From Nocardioides marmoriginsengisoli (lineage in GTDB: Bacteria; Actinomycetota; Actinomycetes; Propionibacteriales; Nocardioidaceae), in the NCBI RefSeq assembly GCF_003725695.1, contig NZ_RJSE01000003.1, positions 444,026 to 508,025 of the forward strand: DNA of 64,000 nucleotides, written 5' to 3'. Every line of letters begins with the position of its first letter. Position 1 is the first letter of the stretch. Positions 9,377-18,404 of the stretch are shown here, piece by piece. The position numbers were made by a program, and so were the translations under genes. The notes below the pieces were generated by a model. It did not search any database. It was given only the letters and a program-made list of their open reading frames with translations, and was not told where the DNA came from.

Positions 9377-9403
9377 TTCGGACACATACTGAGGCTGTCC
9401 GAA
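9377..9403. terminator. Hairpin between CPBP gene and tRNA-Gln
   Basis: TTCGGACA (9377-9384) and TGTCCGAA (9396-9403) form a perfect 8-base stem with an 11-base loop just past the stop of the CPBP protease gene. It could terminate the gltX operon. Confidence 0.45.
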
Positions 9404-9416
9404 CCGAGACGAAACC

Positions 9417-10373
9417 TTACACGCGTGGGCTTCCGGCCACCAAAACGGGGTGCGTTGTTCGCGATGTGATTCCCATCCTGTGGGCGACGAGCAGAACCAG
9501 GATCAGGTAAACGCCGTTCTGCGTGATGGTGAGCGGGAGGTTCGACCACCCGACTTCGGTCACGTTGAGGGTGTCGTCGATGTCGCCGATCGCCAGCGCT
9601 AGCCCGAACGCCACCAGGTTGTTCCAGACGTGCAGCGCGATCCCCGCCTCGAGCCCGCCCGTGCGCAGCACGACGTACCCGGCCATCAGCCCGAAGGCGA
9701 ACCGGTCCAGGAACAGCGGCGCATTCTGGACGCCGTGCGCGCACGCGAACAGGAATGCGCTCGCCACCACCGCGATCCACGGCCGCCGGGTGAGCGCGCC
9801 GAACGCCTGCATCAAGTAACCGCGGAAGACGTACTCCTCGCCGATCGCCTGGAGCGGCGTGCTGAACAGGACGACCGCGGCCAGGGCCAGGTACGTCGCG
9901 TCGACGTGGTTGAGCGAGCCGCCGAGGTCGTTCGGATCGCTGGGCATCAGAGCGCCGACGAGGATCTGGGCCAGGATCGCCACCACCGACAACCCGAAGC
10001 AGGCCCAGAAGAACCGCCACCGGAACCCCGGCGCTACCGAGGTCAGCCACCGCGGGCGGACACCGTGCACGAACCGGACGATCCCCCACGTCACCAGGGT
10101 CAGGCCGGCCAGGGACAGGTTGAGGTAGAGCAGGCCCTGCCAGCTGACCGGGTCCAGGCTCGCCGCCGCCTCGAAGGCCTTGCTGAAGGAGCCGGTGTGG
10201 TCTGCCGCCACCGTGGCCGCGAGCAGCGGAAGCAGGAGCAGCGGTACCACGATGAACATCGCGATCGGGAGCAGCACCAGACCCGCAGCCGGCTGCCACC
10301 ACGCGTACGTCGGCGTCCGCAGGACCAGTGGGTACGGCGTGCCCTCCGCGGAGGGCGCCGGCGTCGCGGTCAT
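9417..10373 (-). CDS. CPBP-family intramembrane metalloprotease
   Basis: A 318-residue membrane protein with about eight hydrophobic segments. It shows the CPBP (Abi/CAAX protease and bacteriocin-processing) motifs in order: EEYVFRGYLMQAFG, then FACAHGVQ, then ALHVWNN, supplying the Glu and His residues thought to bind the metal. The substrate is unknown. The ATG at 10373 follows the gltX stop by 2 bases, so it is the last gene of a FAH-gltX-CPBP operon. Confidence 0.9.
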   Translation of the reverse strand: MTATPAPSAEGTPYPLVLRTPTYAWWQPAAGLVLLPIAMFIVVPLLLLPLLAATVAADHTGSFSKAFEAAASLDPVSWQGLLYLNLSLAGLTLVTWGIVRFVHGVRPRWLTSVAPGFRWRFFWACFGLSVVAILAQILVGALMPSDPNDLGGSLNHVDATYLALAAVVLFSTPLQAIGEEYVFRGYLMQAFGALTRRPWIAVVASAFLFACAHGVQNAPLFLDRFAFGLMAGYVVLRTGGLEAGIALHVWNNLVAFGLALAIGDIDDTLNVTEVGWSNLPLTITQNGVYLILVLLVAHRMGITSRTTHPVLVAGSPRV

Positions 10374-10375
10374 CC

Positions 10376-11947
10376 TCAGCCGAGGACGGCGTCGAGCCGG
10401 GCCAGCGAGACGTCCCGGCCGAGCAGCTCGAGGGACTCGAACAGCGGCGGCGAGATCCGGCGACCCGTGATCGCGACCCGGACCGGTCCGAACGCGTTCT
10501 TCGGCTTGATCCCGAGCTCCTCGACCAGCTTGGCGCGCAGAGCAGCCTCGATGTCCGCGGTACTCCACGAGGTCAGCGCGGTCAGTGCCTCGCGGGAAGC
10601 CGCCACCACGGCGCGTCCGTCCTCGTCGAGCACGTTGGCCACGTCGTCGGCATCGAAGGCCACCTCGTCGGCGAACAGGAAGCCGAGCATCTCCGGCGCC
10701 TCGGTGAGCTTGTTGATCCGCTCGGCGATCAGCGGCATCGCCAGCTCGAGCAGCCTCGCGTCCGCATCGGAGACCGGGTCGCTGACGACGCCGGCGGCCT
10801 TCAGGAACGGCAGCACCCGATGGGTGATCTCGTCGAGCGACAGCAACCGCAGGTGCGAGGCGTTGATCGCCTCGGCCTTCTTGAGGTCGAAGCGCGCCGG
10901 GTTGGCGTTGACGTCGGCGATGTCGAACTTCTCGACCAGCTCCTCGACGCCGAAGACGTCCCGGTCGGCAGCGACCGACCAGCCGAGCAGGGCGAGGTAG
11001 TTGAGCAGGCCCTCGGCGACGAACCCGTCCTCGCGGTAGCCGAGCAGGCTGGCGCCCGGGTCGCGCTTGGAGAGCTTCTTGTTCCCCTCGCCCATCACGT
11101 ACGGCAGGTGCCCGAACCGCGGCGTCGTCCCGTTGCCGATCCCGACCGCGGCGAGCGCGTCGTACAGGGCGATCTGACGGGGCGTGGAGGACAGCAGGTC
11201 CTCCCCGCGCAGCACGTGGGTGATCTCCATCAGAGCGTCGTCGACGGGATTGACCAGCGTGTACAGCGGGTCGCCGTTGGGGCGCGCGAGCGCGTAGTCC
11301 GGCACGTGCTTGGTGTCGAAGGAGATCTCCTGGCGGACCAGGTCGTCCCAGCCGATCCGGCCCTCCGGCATCCGGAACCGGACCACGGCCGCACGGCCCG
11401 CGAATCCCGCGACCTGCTCTTCGGTCAGCGCGCGGCAGAAGCCGTCGTACCCGAGGACCTGGGACTTCAGAACGGTGACGGCCTCGTCGACCTTCGCCTT
11501 GAGCCCGGCGTCCTCCGGGTCGGCCGCGGCGGCCGCCTTCGCCGCGGTGATCGCGGCCTTGGCGGCCTCCTTGGCGACCTCGTGACGGGCGTCGAGCTCC
11601 TCGGTGGTGCAGTAGCAGTCGTAGGTGTAGCCGCCCGCACGCAGCCGGGCCAGCGCGTCGGCGTACAGGTCGCCGCGCTCGGACTGCTTGTACGGCGCGT
11701 AGGCGCCCCCGACCTCGGGGCCCTCGTCCCAGTCGAGGCCGAGCCACCGGAAGACCTCGATGATCGCGGTCAGCGACTCCTCGGTGCTGCGCTCCTTGTC
11801 GGTGTCCTCGACCCGGAACACGAAGGTGCCGCCGTGGTGGCGGGCGAACGCCCAGTTGAAGAGCGCCGTACGGGCCAGGCCGACGTGCGGCGATCCGGTC
11901 GGGCTGGGCGCCATCCGGACCCGGACGTTCTCGAGCTTCTCAGTCAC
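10376..11947 (-). CDS. gltX: Glutamyl-tRNA synthetase
   Basis: Class I aminoacyl-tRNA synthetase, 523 residues. The HIGH-type motif is in RMAPSPTGSPHVGLA and the KMSKS-type motif is KLSKRDP (near residue 292). GatCAB is present in the window, so this enzyme is probably non-discriminating and also charges tRNA-Gln with Glu. Residues about 124-164 hold an Ala/Lys-rich helical stretch (EAAKAAITAAKAAAA) that I do not expect in most GluRS. The GTG at 11947 overlaps the end of the FAH-family gene by 8 bases. Confidence 0.96.
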   Translation of the reverse strand: MTEKLENVRVRMAPSPTGSPHVGLARTALFNWAFARHHGGTFVFRVEDTDKERSTEESLTAIIEVFRWLGLDWDEGPEVGGAYAPYKQSERGDLYADALARLRAGGYTYDCYCTTEELDARHEVAKEAAKAAITAAKAAAAADPEDAGLKAKVDEAVTVLKSQVLGYDGFCRALTEEQVAGFAGRAAVVRFRMPEGRIGWDDLVRQEISFDTKHVPDYALARPNGDPLYTLVNPVDDALMEITHVLRGEDLLSSTPRQIALYDALAAVGIGNGTTPRFGHLPYVMGEGNKKLSKRDPGASLLGYREDGFVAEGLLNYLALLGWSVAADRDVFGVEELVEKFDIADVNANPARFDLKKAEAINASHLRLLSLDEITHRVLPFLKAAGVVSDPVSDADARLLELAMPLIAERINKLTEAPEMLGFLFADEVAFDADDVANVLDEDGRAVVAASREALTALTSWSTADIEAALRAKLVEELGIKPKNAFGPVRVAITGRRISPPLFESLELLGRDVSLARLDAVLG

Positions 11948-12740
11948 GCTTCTTCACCTTGTTGGTCAGGTTGCCGATGCCCTGGATGAAGATCTCGATC
12001 TCATCGTCGGGCTGGACGGGTCCGACACCCTCGGGGGTGCCGGTGAGGATGACGTCTCCGGGGAGCAGGGTCATCACGGACGAGACGTACTCGATCAGCT
12101 CCGGGACGCCGAAGATCATGTCGGCGGTGCGGCCGTCCTGCTTGAGCTCGCCGTTGACGTAGGTCTTCACGGCGAGGTCGGAGACGTCGAGCTCGGTCTC
12201 GATCCAGGGGCCGAGCGGGCAGAACGAGTCGAAGCCCTTGGCCCGGGTGAACTGGCCGTCCGAGCGCTGCAGGTCGCGGGCGGTGACGTCGTTGGCGACG
12301 GTGTAGCCCTGCACCACGTCGCGGAACGTGGCAGCCGGCACGTCCCGGCAAGGGCGCGAGATCACCACGGCGAGCTCGCCCTCGTAGTGCACCTCGTTGC
12401 TCTGCGACGGGTAGAAGATCGGGTCGTCCGGGCCGATCACGCTGGTGTTCGGCTTCATGAACATCAACGGCTCGGACGGCAGGTCGTGGCCCAGCTCGGC
12501 GGCGTGGGCGGCGTAGTTGCGGCCGATCCCGATCACCTTGCTGCGCGGGATCACCGGCGAGAGCAGGCGCACCTCGGAGAGCGGGTACTCCTTGTTCGCC
12601 AGGTGCAGCCCGACGTGGAGCGGGTCGCCGTTGAGCCCGACGATCACGCAGTCGTCATCGGGGATGCCGTTGTCGTCGACGTCCCCGGTGAGCACGCCGA
12701 ACAGGGGATCTTCTCCAGTGGTGAACCTCGCGATACGCAC
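11940..12740 (-). CDS. Fumarylacetoacetate hydrolase family protein
   Basis: A 266-residue FAH-fold protein (hydrolase, hydratase or decarboxylase of keto acids). The metal-binding acidic residues are in HYEGELAVVI and the conserved core includes GRNYAAHAAE and the C-terminal TGTPEGVG. The exact substrate cannot be read from sequence. The GTG at 12740 lacks a ribosome site, but TAGAGT (12747-12752) ends 7 bases upstream, so it is probably a leaderless first gene of the FAH-gltX-CPBP unit. Confidence 0.9.
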   Translation of the reverse strand: MRIARFTTGEDPLFGVLTGDVDDNGIPDDDCVIVGLNGDPLHVGLHLANKEYPLSEVRLLSPVIPRSKVIGIGRNYAAHAAELGHDLPSEPLMFMKPNTSVIGPDDPIFYPSQSNEVHYEGELAVVISRPCRDVPAATFRDVVQGYTVANDVTARDLQRSDGQFTRAKGFDSFCPLGPWIETELDVSDLAVKTYVNGELKQDGRTADMIFGVPELIEYVSSVMTLLPGDVILTGTPEGVGPVQPDDEIEIFIQGIGNLTNKVKKRD

Positions 12741-12771
12741 TACTCGACTCTACCGACGTACCCTCCTTGGC

Positions 12772-13668
12772 GTGTCATCGACCGTGCTCGCCCGTTCCGC
12801 CTGGGCGGAGCGCGCCCGGGCGCACGAGGACCGGGTCGACCTCCGGGTGCAACCGCACCTGGAGCGCCGGTACCGCGGCGAGGCCCACCCGGTCCACGAC
12901 TTCCTCTTCACCTACTACGCGCAACGACCGGCGGCGCTCCGCCGCTGGCACCCCGGGTACGGCGTCACGCTGGCCGAGGCGCCGGAGTACGACGGCCTCA
13001 AGGGGTACGCCGGCGGCACCGTCACCGCGGCCCACCTCGCCTCGCAGCGCCCGATGATCGAGAACCTGCACGCCCTGTTGACCGCCACCGCCTCGCGGCC
13101 GCCGACCCTCGGCTGCTTCGGCCTGCATGAGTGGGCGATGGTGTACCGCAGCGACGCCCCGGGCAACGAGGTCCGGCACCCGGCTCCCCTGCGCCTCGGT
13201 GCGACCGGCACGGACGCCGTGGTCGAGGAGAGCCGGATCGGCTGCTCGCACTTCGACGCGTTTCGATTCTTCACCCCGCAGGCACGCCCGCTGAACGTCC
13301 TGCAGCCGGGGCGGGACGACCGGGCCGCGTTCGAGCAGCCGGGATGCCTGCACGCGGGTATGGACCTCTACAAGCACGCCTTCCGCCTGACCCCGCTGAT
13401 CCCGTCGGAACTGGTCGCCGATGCATTCGAACTGGCGTGGGACATCCGCATCCTCGACATGCGCGCGGCTCCCTACGACTTCACCGGCCTGGCGCTCGAG
13501 CCCAACGGTGAGCCGTGGAGCCAGGTCGCGATCGAGACGCCCGAGGGCCGGGCCGAGTACGTCGCGGCACAACGCGGGTTCAGCGAGCGAGGGGCGCCGA
13601 TCCGGCAAAGGTTGGTCGCGGAGTGCGAACGCCTGATCGCCACCGCCGACGCCGACGCACGCCCCTGA
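12772..13668 (+). CDS. Conserved actinobacterial protein, often labelled 3-methyladenine DNA glycosylase
   Basis: A 298-residue protein with conserved blocks HDFLFTYYAQRPAALRRWHPGYG, CFGLHEWAMVYR, CSHFDAFRFF and QPGCLHAGMDLYKHA, split here only for naming. Homologues in Streptomyces and relatives often carry the glycosylase label, but I see neither a helix-hairpin-helix nor other glycosylase signatures, so the function is unproven. The many conserved His, Cys and Asp residues suggest a metal enzyme. The GTG at 12772 has TACCCT 8 bases upstream; a second GTG follows at 12784. Confidence 0.8.
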   Translation: MSSTVLARSAWAERARAHEDRVDLRVQPHLERRYRGEAHPVHDFLFTYYAQRPAALRRWHPGYGVTLAEAPEYDGLKGYAGGTVTAAHLASQRPMIENLHALLTATASRPPTLGCFGLHEWAMVYRSDAPGNEVRHPAPLRLGATGTDAVVEESRIGCSHFDAFRFFTPQARPLNVLQPGRDDRAAFEQPGCLHAGMDLYKHAFRLTPLIPSELVADAFELAWDIRILDMRAAPYDFTGLALEPNGEPWSQVAIETPEGRAEYVAAQRGFSERGAPIRQRLVAECERLIATADADARP

Positions 13669-13700
13669 ACCCGTAGGCTCGACGCACCTACGAGAAGGGC

Positions 13701-14096
13701 ATGTCGATGCGAGTTCGAGCGATGCTGACGGCGTCGATCATGGTCGCCGGCCTGGCCGGCGGTGCGGTGGCTGCGCCGGCCGAGGCAAGGACCGGGTACG
13801 TGGTGACCGTGAAGACGTCGGCACGGACGGCCACTCCTGGCGCCACGATCAAGGTGACAGGCAGCGTACGTCCCGGGGCTGCGGGCAGGTCGGTCTCCCT
13901 GCAGGCCTACGTGCGGGGTGCCTGGAAGACGATCAGGACGCAGAAGCTCAGCGCGCGGTCACGGTTCGGCTTCACGCCGACGGTCGCCGGGAGCGGCACG
14001 CTCAAGCTGCGGGTGCTCAAGCCCCGGGGCCGTACCCACGCCCGTGGCGTCAGCCGGGTCGTCACCATCACCCTGGTGAAGCCGGCACCGCAGTAG
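13701..14096 (+). CDS. Small secreted beta-sandwich protein
   Basis: A 131-residue protein with a Sec signal peptide (residues 1 to about 29, with a hydrophobic core AMLTASIMVAGLAGGAVAA and likely cleavage near AEA). The mature part is a single Ig/fibronectin-like domain (VTVKTSARTATPGATIKVTG... GTLKLRVLK), a type common in actinobacterial surface proteins. GAGAAGGG precedes the ATG. The function is unknown; it stands alone between unrelated genes. Confidence 0.75.
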   Translation: MSMRVRAMLTASIMVAGLAGGAVAAPAEARTGYVVTVKTSARTATPGATIKVTGSVRPGAAGRSVSLQAYVRGAWKTIRTQKLSARSRFGFTPTVAGSGTLKLRVLKPRGRTHARGVSRVVTITLVKPAPQ

Positions 14097-14167
14097 TCGA
14101 TTCCGGGCGGGCGGTACGTCAAGGAGTTCCGGAACTACGTGTCGGGGGTTGGTTCTAGGGTCGTCGC

Positions 14168-15439
14168 ATGAGTTCGGGATCCGTCGACGACCAGCCTCCG
14201 ACGCACCCTCATGCGCGGATGCTCGACGCTCTGGACGCGGCCCTGGCCGAAGGCACCGATGTGCCGGCGTGGACGCACTCCCCGGACGATCTCCGCGATC
14301 TGCTCAGCAGAGCCGCCCGCTTCAAGAACCAGTACGACGCCTTCGAGCTGCAGCTGCTGCGCGCGGCGGACCGGCACCAGGTCGGTGACGCCGTCGGCTC
14401 GGCGAACACCGCGGGCTGGTGGGCCACCACCACCCGGACGACCAAGCCGGCCGCGCACCGGGCGGTCGCGCTTGCGGAGCAGCTCGACGACAGCGCCCAC
14501 GAACCCACCGCCGCGGCGATGTCCGCGGGGGCCGTCTCGGTGGACCAGGCGGCGGTCATCCTCAGCTCCGTCGAAGCACTCCCCCACGACCTGGTCCCCC
14601 ACCAGCTCCGTGCCGACGCCGAGCGCCACATGGTCGCGCTTGCCGAGCACCACGACCCGCGGGAGCTGCGCGTCCTCGGCCGCAAGATCCTCGACGTGAT
14701 CGCTCCAGAGGTCGCCGAGGCGCACGAGCAGGCGGTTCTCGAGCGCGAGGAGCAGGTCGCCGCGGCAGCTGCGACCTTCGTGATGCACCCCGACGGACAG
14801 GGGTCGATGGTCGGCCGATTCAAGATCCCCGTCCTCGCCGGCGAGATCCTGGAGAAGCACCTGACCGCCATCGCAGCGCCACGGCACCAGGCTTCCCGGG
14901 CGACTTCCGCGACCCGTCCCCGGGTTGCCCGGCCATTGCGGCTCGGCCAGGCCTTCACCGAGTACGTCGAGACCCGCTCGCCCGACGACACCCCGCAGGC
15001 CGGCGGTCTCGCCGCCACCGTCGTGGTCACGATGAGCATGGAGAACCTGATCGGCGGAAGCCAGCGGGCCGCGGTTCTCGACACCGGTGCCGCGATCTCG
15101 GCGTCCGAGGCCCGCCGACTCGCCTGCGAAGCAGGGCTGATCCCGGCAGTGCTCGGCTCGCCGTCCCAGCCCCTCGATCTCGGCCGCAAGACCCGGTTCC
15201 ACACCGGAGCACAACGGCACGCTCTCGCGCTCCGCGACAAGGGCTGCAACGCCGCCGGGTGCGACTGGCCGCCCGGGATGTGCCATGCGCACCACCCGAC
15301 GCCCTGGGCGAAGGGCGGTTGCACCAGCGTGCGCAACGGGATGCTGCTCTGTCCGCGGCACCACACCCTCGCGCACGACGGTCGCTACCAGCTCAAGAGC
15401 GATCCCTCCGGGAGGGTCACCTTCAGCCGGCGGACCTAG
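14168..15439 (+). CDS. DUF222 / HNH endonuclease domain protein (13E12 repeat type)
   Basis: A 423-residue protein. The N-terminal DUF222 region (about 30-300) is followed by a C-terminal HNH fold: RDKGCNAAGCDWPPGMCHAHH, then NGMLLCPRHHTLAHD, with the Cys pairs and His residues expected for zinc and the active site. The family is expanded in Actinobacteria and often near mobile DNA, but its biological role is unknown. TAGGGT (14156-14161) ends 7 bases before the ATG and there is no ribosome site, so it is probably leaderless. Confidence 0.9.
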   Translation: MSSGSVDDQPPTHPHARMLDALDAALAEGTDVPAWTHSPDDLRDLLSRAARFKNQYDAFELQLLRAADRHQVGDAVGSANTAGWWATTTRTTKPAAHRAVALAEQLDDSAHEPTAAAMSAGAVSVDQAAVILSSVEALPHDLVPHQLRADAERHMVALAEHHDPRELRVLGRKILDVIAPEVAEAHEQAVLEREEQVAAAAATFVMHPDGQGSMVGRFKIPVLAGEILEKHLTAIAAPRHQASRATSATRPRVARPLRLGQAFTEYVETRSPDDTPQAGGLAATVVVTMSMENLIGGSQRAAVLDTGAAISASEARRLACEAGLIPAVLGSPSQPLDLGRKTRFHTGAQRHALALRDKGCNAAGCDWPPGMCHAHHPTPWAKGGCTSVRNGMLLCPRHHTLAHDGRYQLKSDPSGRVTFSRRT

Positions 15440-15558
15440 GCCGGCTCAGGAGAGCCCGCCAGCACGCCGCTCATCAAGCGAGACGATCTCGTCGATCACC
15501 GGCGGCCCGATCGTGGCCCCACTCTGCTCTCGACCACGTGGCCGACCCGGAGCCTGCC

Positions 15559-16956
15559 TCACCAGACCGGCGGGACCCGACCGATCCAGGGATCCGCCGC
15601 TTCGACCTGGGCCGCCAGCGCGAGCAGCAGCGCCTCACGTCCCGGCGCCGCGGCCAGCATCACGCCGACCGGCAGTCCGCCGGCGCTCTGGTGCAGCGGC
15701 AACGACACGGCGGTGCTGCCGGTGACGTTCCACATCGACGTCCACGGAGTGAACCGCTTCTGCGCCTCGAAGTCCGCGGCCGGGTCCTCGTCGTTGCGCA
15801 ACGCTCCGACCGGCAACGGCAGCTGGGCCAGCGTGGGCGTCAGCACCACGTCGTACGACGCCAACGCCGTCAGCGTCCGGGCGGCGATCCGGCGCAGCTC
15901 CCCCAGCGCCAAGCCGAACTCGGGTCCGGAGACTCGTTCACCGCGCTCACCGAGCCACCGAGTCAGCGGCTGCAACCGCGACCGGGCCTCCTCGTCCAGA
16001 CCGACGGTAGAGAGACCGGTCAGGACCGCCCAGCAGGTCTCGAACGTCGGCACCGCGTCTCGTGGCATCGGCGGCTCGATGTCGACGACCTCGTGCCCCA
16101 GCGACTCCAGCAACCGGCTTGCGTCCTCCCAGGCGGCCACGCACTCCGGGTCCACCTCGGCGTCGGCGATCACCGGCGCGCTGAACCGGGCCACCCGCAG
16201 CCGGCCGGGGTCGTCCTCGCACGCGGCCAGGAAGGAGCGCTGCTCGGCGGGAGCCCAGAACGGGTCGCCGACGGCACGCCCGGCCATCACGTCCAGCAGC
16301 GCCGCCGCGTCCCGCACCGTGCGCGCCAGCGGACCCGCCGTCGCCAGCCCGGTGATCTCGCCGTACAGCGGAGCTCCGGAGATCCGGCCGCGGGTCGGCT
16401 TCAGTCCGACCAGGCCGCAGCAGCTCGCCGGGATCCTGATCGACCCGCCACCGTCCGATCCCTGGGCGACCGGTACCAGCCCGCCGGCCACCGCCGACGC
16501 CGCTCCACCGCTGGACCCGCCGGCCATCCGGGTCGGGTCCCACGGGGTGACCGCCGGGGGTGCGACCGCCGACTCGGTGTAGCAAGGCGATCCGAACTCC
16601 GGGGTGTTCGTCTTGCCGAGGCTGACCAGGCCGGCCGCCTCGATCCGCAGCACCACTTCGTCGCTCACCTCGGGGACGTTGTCGGCGAGCAGGACCGACC
16701 CGAACATGGTGCGCACCCCGGCGGTGGCGTTGAGGTCCTTGATCGCCGTCGGCACCCCCGCCAGCGGTCCGTCACCGCCGCCCGCACGGGCCTGGTCACG
16801 GGCGCGCTCGGGGGTGAGCGTGACGAACGCGCCGAGCGACCCGTTGAGTCGCTCGGCGCGTTCGAGGTAGTGCTCGACCAGCTCGGCCGACGAGGTGTCG
16901 CCGGCCTTGACGGCCGCGCCCTGCTCGAGGGCGGTCAGGTCGTGGAGCTCGCTCAC
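15559..16956 (-). CDS. Amidase (amidase-signature family)
   Basis: A 465-residue hydrolase of C-N amide bonds. The Ser-cisSer-Lys triad is visible: Lys in PTAIKDLNATAG, Ser in MAGGSSGGAASAVAGG and Ser in GSDGGGSIRIPAS. The physiological amide is unknown; relatives act on aryl or alkyl amides. The GTG at 16956 has no ribosome site, but TAGCGT (16963-16968) ends 7 bases upstream, so it is leaderless. GatA in this window is a distant paralogue. Confidence 0.9.
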   Translation of the reverse strand: MSELHDLTALEQGAAVKAGDTSSAELVEHYLERAERLNGSLGAFVTLTPERARDQARAGGGDGPLAGVPTAIKDLNATAGVRTMFGSVLLADNVPEVSDEVVLRIEAAGLVSLGKTNTPEFGSPCYTESAVAPPAVTPWDPTRMAGGSSGGAASAVAGGLVPVAQGSDGGGSIRIPASCCGLVGLKPTRGRISGAPLYGEITGLATAGPLARTVRDAAALLDVMAGRAVGDPFWAPAEQRSFLAACEDDPGRLRVARFSAPVIADAEVDPECVAAWEDASRLLESLGHEVVDIEPPMPRDAVPTFETCWAVLTGLSTVGLDEEARSRLQPLTRWLGERGERVSGPEFGLALGELRRIAARTLTALASYDVVLTPTLAQLPLPVGALRNDEDPAADFEAQKRFTPWTSMWNVTGSTAVSLPLHQSAGGLPVGVMLAAAPGREALLLALAAQVEAADPWIGRVPPVW

Positions 16957-16995
16957 GGGTCGACGCTAGCGCGTCGCCGCTTCCGCGAGCAGGCC

Positions 16996-17538
16996 TCAGG
17001 CCGCCGACGGCTCCGGCACGTAGGCGACCAGGGTCTCCAGCGCTCCGCGCAGCCGCCCCTGCACCTCGGCGTCGTTCAGCACGTCGACGTCGATCGAGGT
17101 CTGCGAGACGGTGACGTCCTCGACCACCACGGCCCCGGCGATGGTCGCCGACAGCCGGGCGTGCTCGTGCGCCCACTTGCCGCCGTACGGCGTCGGGGTG
17201 ACACCGAGTACGCCGAACGGCTTGCCCACCAGGGCACCGGCGCCGTACGGGCGGGAGAGCCAGTCGATCGCGTTGTTCAGCACGGCCGGCATGGTGGCGT
17301 TGTACTCCGGGGTGACGACGAGCACGCGGTCGGCAGCAGCGACCTGCTCGCGGACGGACGTGGCGGCGGCCGGGGGTGCGTCGGCGTCGATGTCTTCGTT
17401 GTAGAACGGGACGTCGCCGAGACCTTCGACGATGTCGATCTGGACGTCGGCCGGGGCCTGCGCCCGCAGCGACTCGGCGATCTGGCGGTTCACGCTGTCG
17501 GTGCGAAGGCTCCCGACGAGGACGGCTACACGGGTCAT
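16996..17538 (-). CDS. NADPH-dependent FMN reductase / NAD(P)H quinone reductase
   Basis: A 180-residue flavodoxin-fold reductase. The FMN-binding loop VGSLRTDSVNRQIA and the TPEYNATMPAVLNNAIDWLS motif place it in the NADPH-dependent FMN reductase family (azo/quinone/chromate reductase type). The ATG at 17538 is chosen because GGAG lies 8 bases upstream. It is divergent from a TetR regulator, and a TetR-like dyad (17582-17601) lies close to its start, so induction by electrophiles is plausible. Confidence 0.9.
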   Translation of the reverse strand: MTRVAVLVGSLRTDSVNRQIAESLRAQAPADVQIDIVEGLGDVPFYNEDIDADAPPAAATSVREQVAAADRVLVVTPEYNATMPAVLNNAIDWLSRPYGAGALVGKPFGVLGVTPTPYGGKWAHEHARLSATIAGAVVVEDVTVSQTSIDVDVLNDAEVQGRLRGALETLVAYVPEPSAA

Positions 17539-17581
17539 GACTGGCTCCTGGTGGTGTGAGGGGACGAGCATCAGGAGTCAT

Positions 17582-17601
17582 AACCGGACCAGGGTCCGTT
17601 T
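17582..17601. promoter_or_regulatory. TetR-type operator candidate
   Basis: CGGACC-AG-GGTCCG (17585-17598) is a perfect dyad, extended on both sides by AA/TT pairs. It lies 44 bases before the FMN-reductase start in the 254-base gap shared with the divergent TetR gene. Confidence 0.5.
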
Positions 17602-17778
17602 CTATTCCGCGGCTATTCCGGACATTTCGAGACCCGCGGCAGAGCCGGCCTGCACCCGGGCGCGGAGGAACGCCTCCGGCTGGTCCTCGGGGACGACGGT
17701 GCGGCCGCCCGGCAGCACCGCCAGGCACCTGTTCGGCAGCTCGCACGGAATCCTGGCTGCGCTGGCGGCGGAGTCGGC
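17602..17778 (-). pseudogene. Possible C-terminal remnant of a hydrolase-like gene
   Basis: A stop-to-stop frame of 58 codons without a plausible start reads ...LPNRCLAVLPGGRTVVPEDQ..., which resembles the C-terminal His region of alpha/beta hydrolases (LPG.GHVVPEDQPEAF). The His is replaced by Arg. This may be a decayed gene end, or chance in GC-rich DNA. Confidence 0.25.
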
Positions 17779-17792
17779 CTAGGGTGTCGGCC

Positions 17793-18404
17793 ATGACCGA
17801 GCCGGAGCTGCTACCGATCCTCGGCCAGCCCGTGCCGGAGCGCCGGGACGCCGCCCGCAACCGGGACGCGCTGATGTGCGCGGCCGCGCGGCTGGTCGAC
17901 AGCTGCGGCGTCGAGGCCGTGACGATGGACGCCGTGGCCGAGGCCGCCGGCGTCGGCAAGGGCACCGTCTTCCGGCGGTTCGGCAACCGAGCCGGCCTGA
18001 TGGCGCGCCTGCTCGACGAGTCCGAGGCGGCGTTCCAGGCGTCGGTGATCAGCGGGCCGCCGCCGCTCGGACCGGACGCACCGCCGTACGAGCGGCTGAT
18101 CGCGTTCGGACGCGCTCGGCTGACCTCGAACCTGGCCAACGCGGACCTGCTGCTCGCGGCCTCCGGGGCGGATACCGGTCGCAGCTATGCGGCGTACTCG
18201 TTCACCGCAACGCACGTGCGCTACCTGCTCGGTCAGCTCGGCGTGCGCGGCGACATCGCGCTGCTTGCGACCGCGCTGCTGGCGCCGCTGGAGGTCCCGA
18301 TCCTGCGGCAGCAGGTGAACATCGAGCAGATGGACGTCGAGCGGATCGTCGCCGGCTGGGAGGACCTGGTCGGCCGGGTCGTCTCAGGCCCCGTGACGCC
18401 GTAG
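17793..18404 (+). CDS. TetR-family transcriptional regulator
   Basis: A 203-residue regulator with an N-terminal TetR helix-turn-helix (about residues 20-70: VTMDAVAEAAGVGKGTVFRR) and a helical ligand domain. It is divergent from the FMN reductase, its likely target. TAGGGT lies 8 bases before the ATG, and there is no ribosome site. Its last 21 bases overlap the end of the convergent cimA gene. Confidence 0.9.
   Translation: MTEPELLPILGQPVPERRDAARNRDALMCAAARLVDSCGVEAVTMDAVAEAAGVGKGTVFRRFGNRAGLMARLLDESEAAFQASVISGPPPLGPDAPPYERLIAFGRARLTSNLANADLLLAASGADTGRSYAAYSFTATHVRYLLGQLGVRGDIALLATALLAPLEVPILRQQVNIEQMDVERIVAGWEDLVGRVVSGPVTP

Noticed and set aside
14168-15439. DUF222-HNH gene as a sign of a mobile element or intein
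   Set aside because: No inverted repeats, transposase, integrase or att-like duplication is visible around it; such genes are common fixed chromosomal genes in Actinobacteria.
14419-17559. A 1046-codon plus-strand open frame
   Set aside because: It runs across DUF222, amidase and FMN-reductase genes on other frames; the composition is Arg/Pro/Gly-rich with no motif, typical of a shadow frame in high-GC DNA.
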